Positions 44,378-54,350 of a stretch of DNA of 64,000 nt are shown in pieces. Source of the DNA: Verrucomicrobiaceae bacterium (GTDB taxonomy: Bacteria; Verrucomicrobiota; Verrucomicrobiia; Verrucomicrobiales; Verrucomicrobiaceae). A program made the translations under genes and the position numbers. The stretch is taken from the NCBI GenBank assembly GCA_027490195.1, contig JAIXYN010000011.1:1-64000 (forward strand). The letters are read 5' to 3'. Position 1 is the stretch's first letter. Every line of letters begins with the position of its first letter. The notes below the pieces were generated by a model. The model searched no databases and was not told the DNA's origin. It worked only from the letters and a program-made list of their open reading frames with translations.

Positions 44378-45184
44378 TTAGCGATGGCAGGTGGTGCAGG
44401 ATTCCGGCGGCTGAATCTGCCAGTGCTTCTTGATCTGGGTGCCCACTTCAGTCTGGGTCACGTTTTTACCGTAGGTTTTCTCAGCGAGAGCGACGATCTG
44501 TTCAAGACTGTCCGCTTTGGCACCTTCACCGCCGATGGTGGTGGCGATCTCGCCTGCTGGAACCTTCTTGTCGAGAAGAGTCTTGTAGAACTCGTCGCGC
44601 TTCAGATCGCTGGCCTGATAGTCCAGATTAGTGACGAACTCGAGAGGGCGCAGGTTCTTCTCAGGATTGCGGTGGCAGTCAAGGCACCAGCCCATCGAGT
44701 GCGACTGATCGTGACGGACGACTTCCATTTCGTTGATCTTGCCGTGGCAGGAAACGCAGGAGACGCCGCGATTGAGGTGAGCGCTGTGATTAAAATAGAC
44801 GTAGTCAGGCGACTTGTGGACCTTGACCCATGGGATCGACTTGCCGGTTTCGTTGGCTTTGATGACCATCTCGAGCTTGGGAGAAGCGCTGCGGATGTTG
44901 CCCTTACCCGGGCCATGGCAGTTGAAGCAGGTCTGGTTGGTTGGCACGTTCGAGTGACTGGAGGTCTCGACGAAACTGTGACAGTACCGGCAGTCGAGCG
45001 CGAGCTGTCCTGCATGGATCTTGTGAGAAAATGGCACCGGCTGCGTCGGTTCATAACCTACGCGAGTGTATTTCGGTGTGAAGTAGTAGGCTACGCCGAC
45101 ACTCACGCCGAAGGCAATGAACACGACGGCAATGGCGAGCTTGAGCGGCAGCCAGTTGGTCCAACGCGGAAAAAAGTTACCCAT
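44378..45184 (-). CDS. actA: Alternative complex III pentahaem cytochrome ActA
   Basis: A 268-residue protein with one N-terminal helix (about 14-34) and five CxxCH haem motifs: CRYCH (65-69), CFNCH (86-90), CVSCH (143-147), CLDCH (167-171) and CTTCH (263-267), the last being at the C-terminus. Distal His ligands are abundant. ActA accepts electrons from the ActB clusters and passes them towards ActE. As the first gene, it is directly downstream of the candidate promoter and palindrome. No clear ribosome binding site is seen before the ATG. Confidence 0.94.
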   Translation of the reverse strand: MGNFFPRWTNWLPLKLAIAVVFIAFGVSVGVAYYFTPKYTRVGYEPTQPVPFSHKIHAGQLALDCRYCHSFVETSSHSNVPTNQTCFNCHGPGKGNIRSASPKLEMVIKANETGKSIPWVKVHKSPDYVYFNHSAHLNRGVSCVSCHGKINEMEVVRHDQSHSMGWCLDCHRNPEKNLRPLEFVTNLDYQASDLKRDEFYKTLLDKKVPAGEIATTIGGEGAKADSLEQIVALAEKTYGKNVTQTEVGTQIKKHWQIQPPESCTTCHR

Positions 45185-45204
45185 AGAAAGTGTCGGCAGA
45201 TGAG

Positions 45205-45224
45205 CTTGTGAAAAATTTCACAAG
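45205..45224. promoter_or_regulatory. CRP/FNR-family-like palindromic operator before actA
   Basis: A perfect 20-base inverted repeat: CTTGTGAAAAATTTCACAAG. It contains TGTGA-N6-TCACA, the half-sites and spacing recognised by CRP-type regulators. It is 21-40 bases before the actA start and would overlap or directly follow the start of transcription of the candidate promoter, so a bound protein might repress. A hairpin in the mRNA leader is an alternative explanation. Confidence 0.6.
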
Positions 45225-45231
45225 GAGCTTT

Positions 45232-45260
45232 AGAATAGGGAGACGTGAGCAGGTTTGCAA
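45232..45260 (-). promoter_or_regulatory. Candidate sigma70-type promoter of the act-cox operon
   Basis: On the minus strand, TTGCAA (45255-45260) and TATTCT (45232-45237) are separated by exactly 17 bases, each matching four of six consensus positions. Transcription would begin near 45225. A second upstream pair (TTGCAT, 18-base spacing, TAAGAT) is also possible in the AT-rich part of the gap. Confidence 0.45.
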
Positions 45261-45360
45261 CCGTCATCTTAATTTTTTTGAACTTTTGTATGCAAGACTT
45301 GTCTATTGCGATGCTGTCGCAAAAAAATGCCGCTGAAGAGCGCTTTTCCCGCCTCTCGCT

Positions 45361-46407
45361 TCAACCCCACTCGACCCAGAGCGCATTGTGCTCAAAGTCC
45401 AAGGTCACGCGGTAATCTTCCAAAAGATAGGTGCCCAGACGCGACGGTCCGGGCATTACATCCACCTGAGCAAAGGGGTAATATGACCCGAACAGCCCGA
45501 GGGCCTTGAACTCCAGCACCCGCACATTCGCCTCTTTTGGAGTCTGCGCGCCACCGACACCCGTGATCAAGTAGTTTCCGCCCACATCCCAGCCGCCATT
45601 CCGGTAGCCAAGCACTTCGGCGACGCGACGGTCCAGCTGCACACCGAAAACAGACCCTGAATCGACCACGGCCTCCCAGGAAAGCTTGCGGCATTTGAGC
45701 AGCGTCGTCGGCACCCCGTGCTTCATGCTGAGGCTTGTCTTGTGCATGTGCTTGCGCACCGTCCCGGGAAAACTGCGGGTGAAACCAAACTCAAACTCAT
45801 CCTTCAAAAAATCGAGCGTGAGGTACTTGCACTGCTTGGCCACCAGATTCACGCCCAGCAAGGAAATCCCCAGATGTTCTTTCAGAATGCCGCTGCCCAC
45901 GGCCGTGCGCTGCATACGAATAATGCAGGGGAGGTTCTCCAGACGCCAGGTACCGATCTGCAGCGTCGGAATGACCGCCGCCATGCCCGGTTCATTTCCC
46001 AAAATTCCCGCCATGGTGGGGCGTATCTGCGGCACAGTGCGCAGGCCATATTCCACCGCCTGCTCCGCATCAAAAACACTGCTGGCGGCCCCGGTGTCGA
46101 GCATGAACTTTTTCGGTTTGTGGCCGTTGAGGCTGACTTTCAAGTACGGAACGCCTCCCTCATAGTACATGGGCACCTTGAGCACTCCCTCTGGCGGCGG
46201 CACGCTGTGGGCTCGGATATTTATGCCGCCCTTGTCAGTCATTTTAATCTGAGACGCTGGAATCGCCTGAGCCTGCAGCTGCCGCTGCATTTCCTCCGGC
46301 ACCGCCTCATTTTTTACCGCAAACGAGTCAGCACACCCCGTGAAACCCGCCAGTGCGATGACTGCCAGTACCATTTTTAAGGCGGTGGTAAAAAGCAGAC
46401 GATTCAT
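45361..46407 (-). CDS. Retropepsin-like aspartic protease, lipoprotein (paralogue 1)
   Basis: A 348-residue exported protein. The signal has a lipobox-like GFTGC (about 18-22). Two aspartic motifs are seen: MLDTGAASSVFD (about residue 105) and VVDSGSVFG (about 240), so one chain contains two retropepsin-like lobes. After the second lobe comes PGPSRLGTYLLEDYRVTLDF. It resembles the following gene in layout and many positions. The likely role is periplasmic proteolysis, unproven. The ATG at 46407 is preferred to 46425, because it starts the signal peptide. Its stop lies just beyond the act promoter region. Confidence 0.8.
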   Translation of the reverse strand: MNRLLFTTALKMVLAVIALAGFTGCADSFAVKNEAVPEEMQRQLQAQAIPASQIKMTDKGGINIRAHSVPPPEGVLKVPMYYEGGVPYLKVSLNGHKPKKFMLDTGAASSVFDAEQAVEYGLRTVPQIRPTMAGILGNEPGMAAVIPTLQIGTWRLENLPCIIRMQRTAVGSGILKEHLGISLLGVNLVAKQCKYLTLDFLKDEFEFGFTRSFPGTVRKHMHKTSLSMKHGVPTTLLKCRKLSWEAVVDSGSVFGVQLDRRVAEVLGYRNGGWDVGGNYLITGVGGAQTPKEANVRVLEFKALGLFGSYYPFAQVDVMPGPSRLGTYLLEDYRVTLDFEHNALWVEWG

Positions 46408-46472
46408 GCGGCGCAAGCATTCCATGGCAGGATTAGCACTGTCAACCCACAGCGATCACAAGAGTTGTGGTC

Positions 46473-47366
46473 TCAACGCTCCAACCAAAGCGCACCGCCG
46501 CGAAAATCCACCGTCAGCCGCATGCCCTGCCAGAACCGCGAACCGACGCGCTTGGGCCCTGGCATAACATATAAGGTCGCCCCCGGGTGAGTTTCTCCGC
46601 AAAGCGTGGCCTCAGGCACTTGAATCGTGCGCGCACCCACCTGATCCGCCCGCACACTGCCACCCACACCGCTGAGGATCAAACCTCGGCCCATGCCAAT
46701 GCCGCCGTGCGCATGGCCGAGGCGGGCAGCGGTGCTTTGATCGATCACGATGCCCCAGGTCGAGCCCGAATCCACCACCGCGTCCCAGGAGACGCCGCCT
46801 GAACTGACACGAACAACGGGCATGCCCATCGACCAGCGCAGCGGCGTGCGCGTCACCACGCTGCGGGTTGGCTGAAACGTGCGTGAAAAACCCAGTTCCA
46901 CCATGTTGCGCTGATAATCAATGGTCATGAAACTGCAATGCTGGCGGAAATGATCCATTCCAAGGATGGCGCTGCCAAGCCCGCCGGGTCGAAAGCTGGA
47001 AATGCCACGCACCAAGCACCGCACGTTTGTCGCGTGCCATTGGCCGAGGTCCATCGTGGTCATCACGGCCTGGCTGGCCCCCGCTGTGCCATGCACGCCG
47101 CGTATCTGCATCCTGCCACCGCCGGAGGGAATGAGACCACAGTTGGTGGCCACGTCAGGCTCGAACACGCTCAGCGTCGCGCCGGTGTCCAGCAGCAGAG
47201 GGATGGCGCGCCGGCCGTTGATGCTGGCCATCACATGTGGCGTCCCCGCGCGCAGCTGCATCGGCACCGCCACATCCGCTCCAGGATTCTGCGGCCCCAC
47301 CGGCAGATACGGCACCGAACATGCAGCCAGCAAAAACAGGGTCAAAAGAGCGAGGAGCTTTTTCAT
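46473..47366 (-). CDS. Retropepsin-like aspartic protease, lipoprotein (paralogue 2)
   Basis: A 297-residue exported protein with lipobox LLAAC (about 12-16). Motifs LLLDTGATLSVFEPD (about residue 60) and VVDSGSTWGIVID (about 195) form the two lobes; the end PGPKRVGSRFWQGMRLTVDF matches the end of paralogue 1. It is transcribed in the same direction, 65 bases upstream of paralogue 1, and the two probably arose by duplication. The start at 47366 is taken for its signal peptide; an upstream start at 47405 is less likely. Confidence 0.8.
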   Translation of the reverse strand: MKKLLALLTLFLLAACSVPYLPVGPQNPGADVAVPMQLRAGTPHVMASINGRRAIPLLLDTGATLSVFEPDVATNCGLIPSGGGRMQIRGVHGTAGASQAVMTTMDLGQWHATNVRCLVRGISSFRPGGLGSAILGMDHFRQHCSFMTIDYQRNMVELGFSRTFQPTRSVVTRTPLRWSMGMPVVRVSSGGVSWDAVVDSGSTWGIVIDQSTAARLGHAHGGIGMGRGLILSGVGGSVRADQVGARTIQVPEATLCGETHPGATLYVMPGPKRVGSRFWQGMRLTVDFRGGALWLER

Positions 47367-47483
47367 GGGCTGGCGCATGGATAAACCCAATCCACGCATT
47401 CGCATCCAGTCGTTCTTTGTAAATCACACACAAAACCTTGTGCGCAGCGGCGTATTATCCGAGGTTTCCGTTTACCGACCTGA

Positions 47484-48782
47484 ATGACCGCCTACCTGAT
47501 TCGACGCCTATTGCTCATCCCGCCGACGCTCATCGGCATGACGTTGGTGGTGTTTTTGATCATTCGCTTCACTCCCGGCGGCCCGATGGAGCAGGCTCTG
47601 CTGGAGGCGCGCATGAAAAGCGATGGTCAGCGCGGCGGCACGAACCGCCAGCAATCCAGCGGCCTGACCCCCGCGCAGCTGTTGAAACTGCAGGAGCAGT
47701 ACGGACATGATAAACCCTTCCTGATCGCCTATGCCTCATGGCTGGGAGCCTGGCCGAAGGAGACGAATCGTTCCCGCGCCGAATACGCCGAAAGCAAAAC
47801 GGAAACCGAAGTCAAAATTCCCGGCACCGCGAGCATGGTGGTGGTGAAGCGAACAGCCCAGAACACCGCAGAGATCGTGCCGAGCAAGGAAGTGGACTCC
47901 TCCTCGTGGCGAGCCCGCATCATCACGCCTGAGCAGCAAAAGATCGAATGGGAAAAGGTGAATCCCGGCCAGAAACTCGACAAACCACAGCCCTACGTGG
48001 CGCTCATTTATCAGCCCAAATTTGCCGGAGTTCTAGAGGGCAATCTCGGCGACTCCACGCGCTACAGCGAACCGGTCTGGACGATGATGAAGCGGCGGTT
48101 TCCGATTTCGCTGTTTTACGGCATCACCTCCATTCTGCTGACTTACATGGTGTGCGTACCGCTGGGTGTCTTGAAGGCCATCAAACACCGCACGCCTACT
48201 GATACCGCAACGTCGGTGCTGATCTTCTTTGGCTATGCGATTCCTGAATTCGTGCTCGGCGTGTTTTTGATGGTGATCTTCGCCGCACGGCTGCGCTGGT
48301 TTCCGCTGGAAGGTTTTGTGAGCATCAACTTCGCGGAACTAAGCTTCTTTGGCAAAATCTACGATCTGCTCCATCACGCCTTCCTGCCGCTGTGCTGCTA
48401 CATGGTCGGCAGCTTCGCGGGATTGACGATGCTGGTGAAAAACAACCTGCTCGACCAGCTTGCCAGCGACTATGTGCGCACCGCCGTGGCCAAAGGCGTG
48501 GAATTCAAACGCGCCGTCATCGGTCATGCTCTGCGCAATTCCTTCATCCCTGTGGCCGCCACGATGGGCCAGGCGCTCACGGTGCTCGTGGCGGGCAGTT
48601 TCCTCGTGGAGCGCATTTTTGACATCGACGGTTTCGGCCTCATGGGCTTCAACGCCTTGCTGGAAAAGGATTACCCCATCGTCATGGCCACCGTCACCGT
48701 GAGCGGACTGCTGCTCATGCTTGGCAACCTGCTCTCCGACATGATCACCGCACGACTGGATCCCCGCATTCGATTTGAGTGA
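47484..48782 (+). CDS. yejB: Peptide ABC transporter permease (YejB/OppB type)
   Basis: A 432-residue inner-membrane permease with six helices. The N-terminal MTAYLIRRLLLIPPTLIGMT and the BPD_transp_1 domain from about residue 210, including the EAA-loop region DYVRTAVAKGVEFKRAVIGHALRNS, fit the OppB/YejB class. It is about 70 residues longer than E. coli YejB; the extra length is between helix 1 and helix 2 (about 60-190), outside the membrane. It is the first gene of a five-gene ABC operon. The symbol is given by analogy to the Yej system. Confidence 0.87.
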   Translation: MTAYLIRRLLLIPPTLIGMTLVVFLIIRFTPGGPMEQALLEARMKSDGQRGGTNRQQSSGLTPAQLLKLQEQYGHDKPFLIAYASWLGAWPKETNRSRAEYAESKTETEVKIPGTASMVVVKRTAQNTAEIVPSKEVDSSSWRARIITPEQQKIEWEKVNPGQKLDKPQPYVALIYQPKFAGVLEGNLGDSTRYSEPVWTMMKRRFPISLFYGITSILLTYMVCVPLGVLKAIKHRTPTDTATSVLIFFGYAIPEFVLGVFLMVIFAARLRWFPLEGFVSINFAELSFFGKIYDLLHHAFLPLCCYMVGSFAGLTMLVKNNLLDQLASDYVRTAVAKGVEFKRAVIGHALRNSFIPVAATMGQALTVLVAGSFLVERIFDIDGFGLMGFNALLEKDYPIVMATVTVSGLLLMLGNLLSDMITARLDPRIRFE

Positions 48783-50302
48783 TGAACCGCAAACTCTCCA
48801 TCGCTGCCATCACCCTCGGTGCTCTCGCCATTCTCGGCGAGCTGTGCGGCATCCTGATTCCCACCGTTTCCTGGTTCTTCGACAATGGTCGCACCTTTGG
48901 CTGGATCAGCTCGGTGCTGCTGATCGTCGGCGGCATTCTCGGTCTGCGGTTCCTGCCGCGTGAGATCCGCTGGACGCCAGTGACCTTGCAGCGCTTCCGC
49001 CGTTTCCGCAGCATTGGCCGTGGCTGGTGGTCCTTCCGCATTCTGCTGGCGCTGATCGCCCTAGCGATGCTGGATCAAGCCTTGGTGGGCAAGCGTGCGC
49101 TGCTGGTGCGCTGCGACGGTAAAACGTATTTCCCCGCCTTCTCTCAGAAGCGTTATCAAGCACAGGACTTTGGGCTCGCGGGAGAGCAGGAGGCGAACTA
49201 CCGCGAACTGAAGGAGCGCCTGAGCAAAGAGAAGCGCGGCTTCGTATGGATGCCTCTGGTACCCTGGGACCCGGTGCTGGACACGGACTCGCTGCAATCG
49301 ATCACGCTGGAGCAGCGTGGCGGCACCTGGTTCAAGCCGGGTGACGCTGAGCCCTATTCCGGCCGCGCGCAGCAGTTCTATGCGGATGTACCGACGCAAA
49401 AGCACACGGACACACGTTTCCGCAAAGGCCTGCCAGATGGAGAGTCGCTGGGCTACTCACGCAATGGAGCACTGGCACTTTCCGCCTTCTACAAGGCAGG
49501 GATGAAAGACCGTGAAAAATGGACCGGCGAGATGCCGCAGGAGGAGTTCGAGAAAGCGGCTGTGACTTCCTATCAAATGATTGTCTATCCGGCGATTCCG
49601 CCGCTGTGGAAGGCGGGGCATTATCTCGGCACGGACAGCCGCGGCTGGGATGTGCTGGCGCAGATTTATGGCGGCTGGCAGCTCAACCTGAAGGCGATTT
49701 TGCTGTTCATCCTTTTCACCTACGGTGTCGGCATCCTCATCGGTCTGCTGATGGGTTTCCTTGGCGGCTTTTTTGACATCGCCATGCAGCGTTTCATCGA
49801 GATTCTCGATGAGCTGCCCTTCCTCTACATCGTGATGATCCTGATCAGCATCATCGGTGTGGCCAACATGAACCTGCTGATTCTCCTCGGCGTGATCTGC
49901 TTTTTCTCATGGACGAGCCTGACCTACTCGCTGCGTGCGCTGGCTTACAAGGAAAAGGAGCGTGACTACATTTCCGCCGCGCGCCTGCAAGGGGCAAGCA
50001 CCTGGCGCATCCTCACGCGCTATCTGCTGCCGAACATGCTCGCCACCATCGTGACGAAAATCCCCTTCAGCGTCGCCGGCATTATTTCATCGCTGACCGC
50101 ATTGGCGTTCCTCGGCTTTGGCCTGCCGGAAACCTATCCGCAATGGGGCTGGCTGTTTGACGATGGCACCAGCCACCTTTCCGCCATGTGGATCTCCATC
50201 TCGATGTTCAGCGTGATGGTCTTCATTCTACTGCTCGTCACATTTGTCGGTGAAGCGCTGCGTGAGGCGTTCGATCCGAAGAAGTTCACCACCTATCAAT
50301 GA
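48782..50302 (+). CDS. yejE: Peptide ABC transporter permease (YejE/OppC type)
   Basis: A 506-residue permease, much longer than E. coli YejE (341). The first helices lie at about 5-28, 38-56 and 78-98, followed by a large soluble loop (about 105-290), then the transport domain with helices from about 300. The EAA-type loop is KERDYISAARLQGASTWRIL. It overlaps the yejB stop (TGATG). A GTG three bases upstream is an alternative start. The extra loop matches the enlargement seen in its partner. Confidence 0.87.
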   Translation: MNRKLSIAAITLGALAILGELCGILIPTVSWFFDNGRTFGWISSVLLIVGGILGLRFLPREIRWTPVTLQRFRRFRSIGRGWWSFRILLALIALAMLDQALVGKRALLVRCDGKTYFPAFSQKRYQAQDFGLAGEQEANYRELKERLSKEKRGFVWMPLVPWDPVLDTDSLQSITLEQRGGTWFKPGDAEPYSGRAQQFYADVPTQKHTDTRFRKGLPDGESLGYSRNGALALSAFYKAGMKDREKWTGEMPQEEFEKAAVTSYQMIVYPAIPPLWKAGHYLGTDSRGWDVLAQIYGGWQLNLKAILLFILFTYGVGILIGLLMGFLGGFFDIAMQRFIEILDELPFLYIVMILISIIGVANMNLLILLGVICFFSWTSLTYSLRALAYKEKERDYISAARLQGASTWRILTRYLLPNMLATIVTKIPFSVAGIISSLTALAFLGFGLPETYPQWGWLFDDGTSHLSAMWISISMFSVMVFILLLVTFVGEALREAFDPKKFTTYQ

Positions 50303-52359
50303 AGCTCGCCGTTCCCCGTTTGCTGTTGGCTTTTACCACCGCCGCCATCTTTGGCGGTGCGCTGCATGCCGCAGATTTTCCGCCTTACGATGGCACCAAG
50401 GAGCGCGAGGCCTTTTGGAGCTTCTACAACAAAAAGGTGCTCGCAGGACTGCAGGGCCAGGAGAAGGAACTGCCCGAATTGATCGCGAAGGAATCAGATG
50501 CAGTGAAGAAAGCGGAGCTGGAGGCCCAGCTCACCGCAACACGCGAACGCCTGAAGAAGCCGGAGTACTTCACCTTCGCCAAACCCGAAGATGTCCCGGC
50601 GGATTTGAAATGGGAGAACGGCATGGATGAGCCGGAGATCGGCGATGCACATGCAAAGAAAGGCGGCACGATGCGCCAGTATGTTCTCTCTTTCCCACCG
50701 ACGCTCCGCGTCCTCGGCGAGAACAGCAACAGCTCCTTCCGCGGCTACCAGTACGACGACGTGGAAATGAGCCTGATCAATCTGCATCCGGAAACCGGGC
50801 GCGTGATTCCCGCTATCGCCAAAGAGTGGGCCGTGGCTCCCGACAACCGCACGGTGTATTTCCGCATCGACCCGGATGCGACCTTCTCCGACGGCACGCC
50901 GATCGAAGCGGATGACTTCTTCAACCAGTTCTACATGCAGCTCAGCGAGTACCCGAAGAATCCCTTCGGCAATCAGTGGTATGGGGAGAACTACGCGAAC
51001 ATCACGCGCTACGATGCGCACACACTCTCCATCTCGCTCACAGAGCCCAAGCCGCTGGCGGCCTATTATGTGAGCACCACTCCCATGTCCCGCCGCTTCT
51101 ACAGTGAGTTCGGACCGGACTTTGAGCAGCGCTACCAATGGCGCTGCCGACCGACCTCCGGCCCGTACGTGATCAAAGAGGAGGACATTCACTTCGGGCG
51201 CGACATCGCTCTCACCCGCGTTAAAAACTGGTGGGCGCGGGACAAGAAGTTCTCCCGCTATCGCTACAACGTCGATCACATCGTTTATCGCGTCGTGCGT
51301 TTGCAGGAGAAGGTGATGGAGCTCTTCCGGCAAGGGGAACTGGATGTCGAAGAACTCATGATGGGCATCCCGGAATACTGGTATGAAAAGCTGGAAATTC
51401 CCGAAGTGCACAAGGGCTACATCCACAAGGCCAAGTTCTACAACGTCTGGCCGGGCTCTCATGCGGGCCTTTGGCTGAACTGTGCGGTCGCGCCCCTGAA
51501 CAACAAGGAGGTGCGCCTGGGCCTCAGCTACGCCACGAACTACCAGAAGGTCATCGACTTCGATCTGCGCGGCGACTTCCAGCGGCTCAACTGCTTCAGC
51601 AAAGGCTTTCCGCTCATCGGCGACCCGGCCATCACCGCAAGGCCCTTCGATGTGCAGCTGGCGCGCGAGCATTTTGCCAAAGCCGGATACACCAAGCTCG
51701 GTAACGACGGCGTATTGGTGAATGACAAGGGTGAGCGCCTCTCCGTGACCATCCTGCATCGCAAGGCGGAGATCATTCAAAAGGTCATGCAGCGGCTCAA
51801 AGAAGAGGCGATCAAAGCCGGCGTGGAATACAAACTCGAGGGTCTCGAAAGCACGTCCTACTTCCAGAAGGCCACTCAGAAGAAGCATCAGATCGCATCC
51901 GTCGCCTTCAGCGTCACGCCACCGATTCCTGATCACTACCAGGCCTGGCACTCAAAGGATGCGTTCATGGAAGACGGCAAAACGCCGAAACCCAATACCA
52001 ACAACCTTTGCAGCTTCGCCGATCCGCGCATGGACAAATTCTGCGAAGACGAACGCCACGCGACGACGATCGAGGAGATCCGCAAAGCCTCCTGGGGAGC
52101 GGACCAGATCATCTATGAGGAGGCCGCATGGATTCCTGCCTATGAGCAGAACTACTACCGCTGCGCCTACTGGCGCTGGGTGAAGTGGCCGGAAAAAACC
52201 TTCAACCTCGCCATCAGCGAGCAGGCAATGTCCAGCCACATCCATTGGATTGACGAAGACGTGAAGCGTGAAACCGAGGCCGCGATGCGCGCGGGAAAAA
52301 CCTTCCCCGAAACCGATCAGGTATTCGACCACAACCTCAAAGCGGGAGGAACCAAGTAA
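50299..52359 (+). CDS. yejA: Peptide ABC transporter substrate-binding protein (YejA type)
   Basis: A 686-residue periplasmic protein of the SBP_bac_5 class. The signal peptide ends at ALHA-ADFPP (residue about 24). Residues about 30-110 form an extra, mostly helical and charged segment. The binding protein proper begins near [20 protein letters not shown] and includes the family motif [14 protein letters not shown]. It captures oligopeptides (or muropeptides) for the YejB/YejE channel. It overlaps yejE by four bases. Confidence 0.88.
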   Translation: MKLAVPRLLLAFTTAAIFGGALHAADFPPYDGTKEREAFWSFYNKKVLAGLQGQEKELPELIAKESDAVKKAELEAQLTATRERLKKPEYFTFAKPEDVPADLKWENGMDEPEIGDAHAKKGGTMRQYVLSFPPTLRVLGENSNSSFRGYQYDDVEMSLINLHPETGRVIPAIAKEWAVAPDNRTVYFRIDPDATFSDGTPIEADDFFNQFYMQLSEYPKNPFGNQWYGENYANITRYDAHTLSISLTEPKPLAAYYVSTTPMSRRFYSEFGPDFEQRYQWRCRPTSGPYVIKEEDIHFGRDIALTRVKNWWARDKKFSRYRYNVDHIVYRVVRLQEKVMELFRQGELDVEELMMGIPEYWYEKLEIPEVHKGYIHKAKFYNVWPGSHAGLWLNCAVAPLNNKEVRLGLSYATNYQKVIDFDLRGDFQRLNCFSKGFPLIGDPAITARPFDVQLAREHFAKAGYTKLGNDGVLVNDKGERLSVTILHRKAEIIQKVMQRLKEEAIKAGVEYKLEGLESTSYFQKATQKKHQIASVAFSVTPPIPDHYQAWHSKDAFMEDGKTPKPNTNNLCSFADPRMDKFCEDERHATTIEEIRKASWGADQIIYEEAAWIPAYEQNYYRCAYWRWVKWPEKTFNLAISEQAMSSHIHWIDEDVKRETEAAMRAGKTFPETDQVFDHNLKAGGTK

Positions 52360-53354
52360 TGCCCACTCCTTTGCTCGAAGTCCGCAATTTGCGCGTTGGT
52401 TTCCAAACCGATGTGGGTCTGCTCACCGCCGTCGATGACGTCGATTTCATCCTCGAAGCCGGCAAGACGCTCGGAGTCGTCGGGGAAAGCGGCTGCGGCA
52501 AAAGCGTGACGGCCATGAGCCTCATGCGGCTGCTCCCACAGCCTGCCGGGCGCATTCTGAGCGGCGAGGTACTGCTCGAAGGCCGCGATCTCACCAAGCT
52601 GCCGATCGACGCCATGCGAAAAATTCGCGGCAATGACATCGCGATGATTTTCCAGGAGCCGATGACGGCGCTGAATCCTGTGCAGCCCGTCGGCATGCAG
52701 ATCATTGAGGCGATTCAGTTGCATGAGCCCACCACACCTGCCAAGGCGCTCAGGCGTGCGGTCGAACTCATGGAATGGGTCGGCATCCCTGCGCCCGAAC
52801 AGCGTGTGAACGAATATCCGCATCAGCTCAGCGGCGGCATGCGCCAGCGTGTGATGATCGCCATGGCGCTCTCCTGTCACCCGAAGGTCCTCATTGCCGA
52901 TGAACCGACCACAGCGCTGGATGTCACCGTTCAGGCGCAGATCCTCGACCTCCTGAAACGTCTGCAAAACGAAACCGGCATGGCGGTCATCTTGATCACC
53001 CATGACCTCGGCGTGATTGCTGAAACCTGCGATGACGTCGCCGTCATGTATGCGGGCCGCATCGTCGAACGCGGGCCGGTATATCCGATTTTCGCCAAAC
53101 CGCAGCACCCCTACACGCAAGGTCTCATCCGCTGCCTGCCGAAGCTGGATCATCCGCCCAAGACGACACTGCCCGTCATCCCGGGCATGGTTCCCAGCCT
53201 CAGAGACATGCCCGCAGGCTGCCGCTTTGCCTCGCGCTGCCCGAACCCGCACAGCACCGATGTTTTAAACACCCGCCAGCCCTGGAAAGAATGCGGCAGC
53301 GGTCATGGCGTGGAAGCCTGCGCGTGCTTTGCCTCTCAAATCTCTGCGTCATGA
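52359..53354 (+). CDS. Peptide ABC transporter ATPase (OppD/DppD type)
   Basis: A 331-residue cytosolic ATPase. Walker A is [11 protein letters not shown], the signature LSGGMRQRV, Walker [13 protein letters not shown], and the switch His is in LITHDLG. The C-terminal oligopeptide/dipeptide region has the Cys-rich [10 protein letters not shown]. With the next ATPase it drives the Yej-like permeases. E. coli YejF combines both ATPases in one chain, but here they are separate. It starts on the ATG overlapping the yejA TAA. Confidence 0.93.
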   Translation: MPTPLLEVRNLRVGFQTDVGLLTAVDDVDFILEAGKTLGVVGESGCGKSVTAMSLMRLLPQPAGRILSGEVLLEGRDLTKLPIDAMRKIRGNDIAMIFQEPMTALNPVQPVGMQIIEAIQLHEPTTPAKALRRAVELMEWVGIPAPEQRVNEYPHQLSGGMRQRVMIAMALSCHPKVLIADEPTTALDVTVQAQILDLLKRLQNETGMAVILITHDLGVIAETCDDVAVMYAGRIVERGPVYPIFAKPQHPYTQGLIRCLPKLDHPPKTTLPVIPGMVPSLRDMPAGCRFASRCPNPHSTDVLNTRQPWKECGSGHGVEACACFASQISAS

Positions 53355-54319
53355 GCCTTCTCTCCGTTCAAAATCTCAAGATGCACTTCCCGGTGCGAGG
53401 CGGTGTGTTTTACACCACCCAAGCTGTGTGCAAGGCCGTGGATGGCGTGAGCTTCGAGCTGAAAGCAGGGGAAACGCTGGGCCTCGTCGGTGAAAGCGGC
53501 TGTGGGAAGTCCACCGTAGCCCGCTCCGTGGTAAGACTGCTCAAGCCCACCTCGGGCAATGTGATCTTCGAAGGCAACGACATCTCGACGCAGCCGCAAA
53601 GCGCACTTCGCACGATGCGCCGTGAAATGCAGATGATCTTCCAAGACCCTGCCGAGTCGCTCAATCCACGGCATACCATCGGGCAGATCTTGGAGGAACC
53701 CTTCATCATTCAGAAGATGGGGACTCGCGCAGAACGGGCTGAATGGTCCGTCGAGCTGCTCAAACGCGTCGGTTTGCCGGCAGATGCCATGTTTCGTTAC
53801 TCCTTTGAGTTCAGCGGTGGTCAGCGGCAGCGCATTGGCATCGCGCGAGCGATCGCGTTGAATCCCAAGCTCATTGTCTGCGACGAGCCCGTCTCCGCGC
53901 TCGATGTTTCAGTGCAAAGCCAGGTGCTCAATCTCCTTCTTGAGCTCCAGCGCGATATGGGTCTGAGCTACTTGTTCATCGCCCACGGACTCAATGTCGT
54001 GAAACACATGAGCGACCGCGTGGCGGTGATGTATCTGGGTAAGATCGTCGAACTCGCGCCGGCCAGCGAGCTCTATCAAAACCCGCGCCACGCCTACACC
54101 AAGGCATTGCTCGACGCGATCCCCATCGCCGATCCGACGCAGCGCCGTGAACGGCAGCTCCTGCGGGGAGACGTTCCTTCACCAATCAATCCACCCGCTG
54201 GCTGCGCCTTCGGCCACCGCATGAAGCATCCGAAGTGGGAGCAGAGCGTGGGCATGGATCTAACGCTCAAGGAGATTACGCCCGGGCATTTCGTGCAGCC
54301 TTGTCCGTGCTGCACGTGA
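53351..54319 (+). CDS. Peptide ABC transporter ATPase (OppF/DppF type)
   Basis: A 322-residue ATPase. Walker [12 protein letters not shown], signature FSGGQRQRI, Walker [13 protein letters not shown], and switch His in [10 protein letters not shown]. Gly is found where Asp is usual after the switch His. The C-terminal oligopeptide region is rich in Pro and Cys and ends in PCPCCT. The ATG at 53351 overlaps the upstream stop. It is the last gene of the operon and converges with the symporter gene. Confidence 0.93.
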   Translation: MSLLSVQNLKMHFPVRGGVFYTTQAVCKAVDGVSFELKAGETLGLVGESGCGKSTVARSVVRLLKPTSGNVIFEGNDISTQPQSALRTMRREMQMIFQDPAESLNPRHTIGQILEEPFIIQKMGTRAERAEWSVELLKRVGLPADAMFRYSFEFSGGQRQRIGIARAIALNPKLIVCDEPVSALDVSVQSQVLNLLLELQRDMGLSYLFIAHGLNVVKHMSDRVAVMYLGKIVELAPASELYQNPRHAYTKALLDAIPIADPTQRRERQLLRGDVPSPINPPAGCAFGHRMKHPKWEQSVGMDLTLKEITPGHFVQPCPCCT

Positions 54320-54350
54320 TGAAGGCACTCCTGCCCACATCCGTTTCAGA

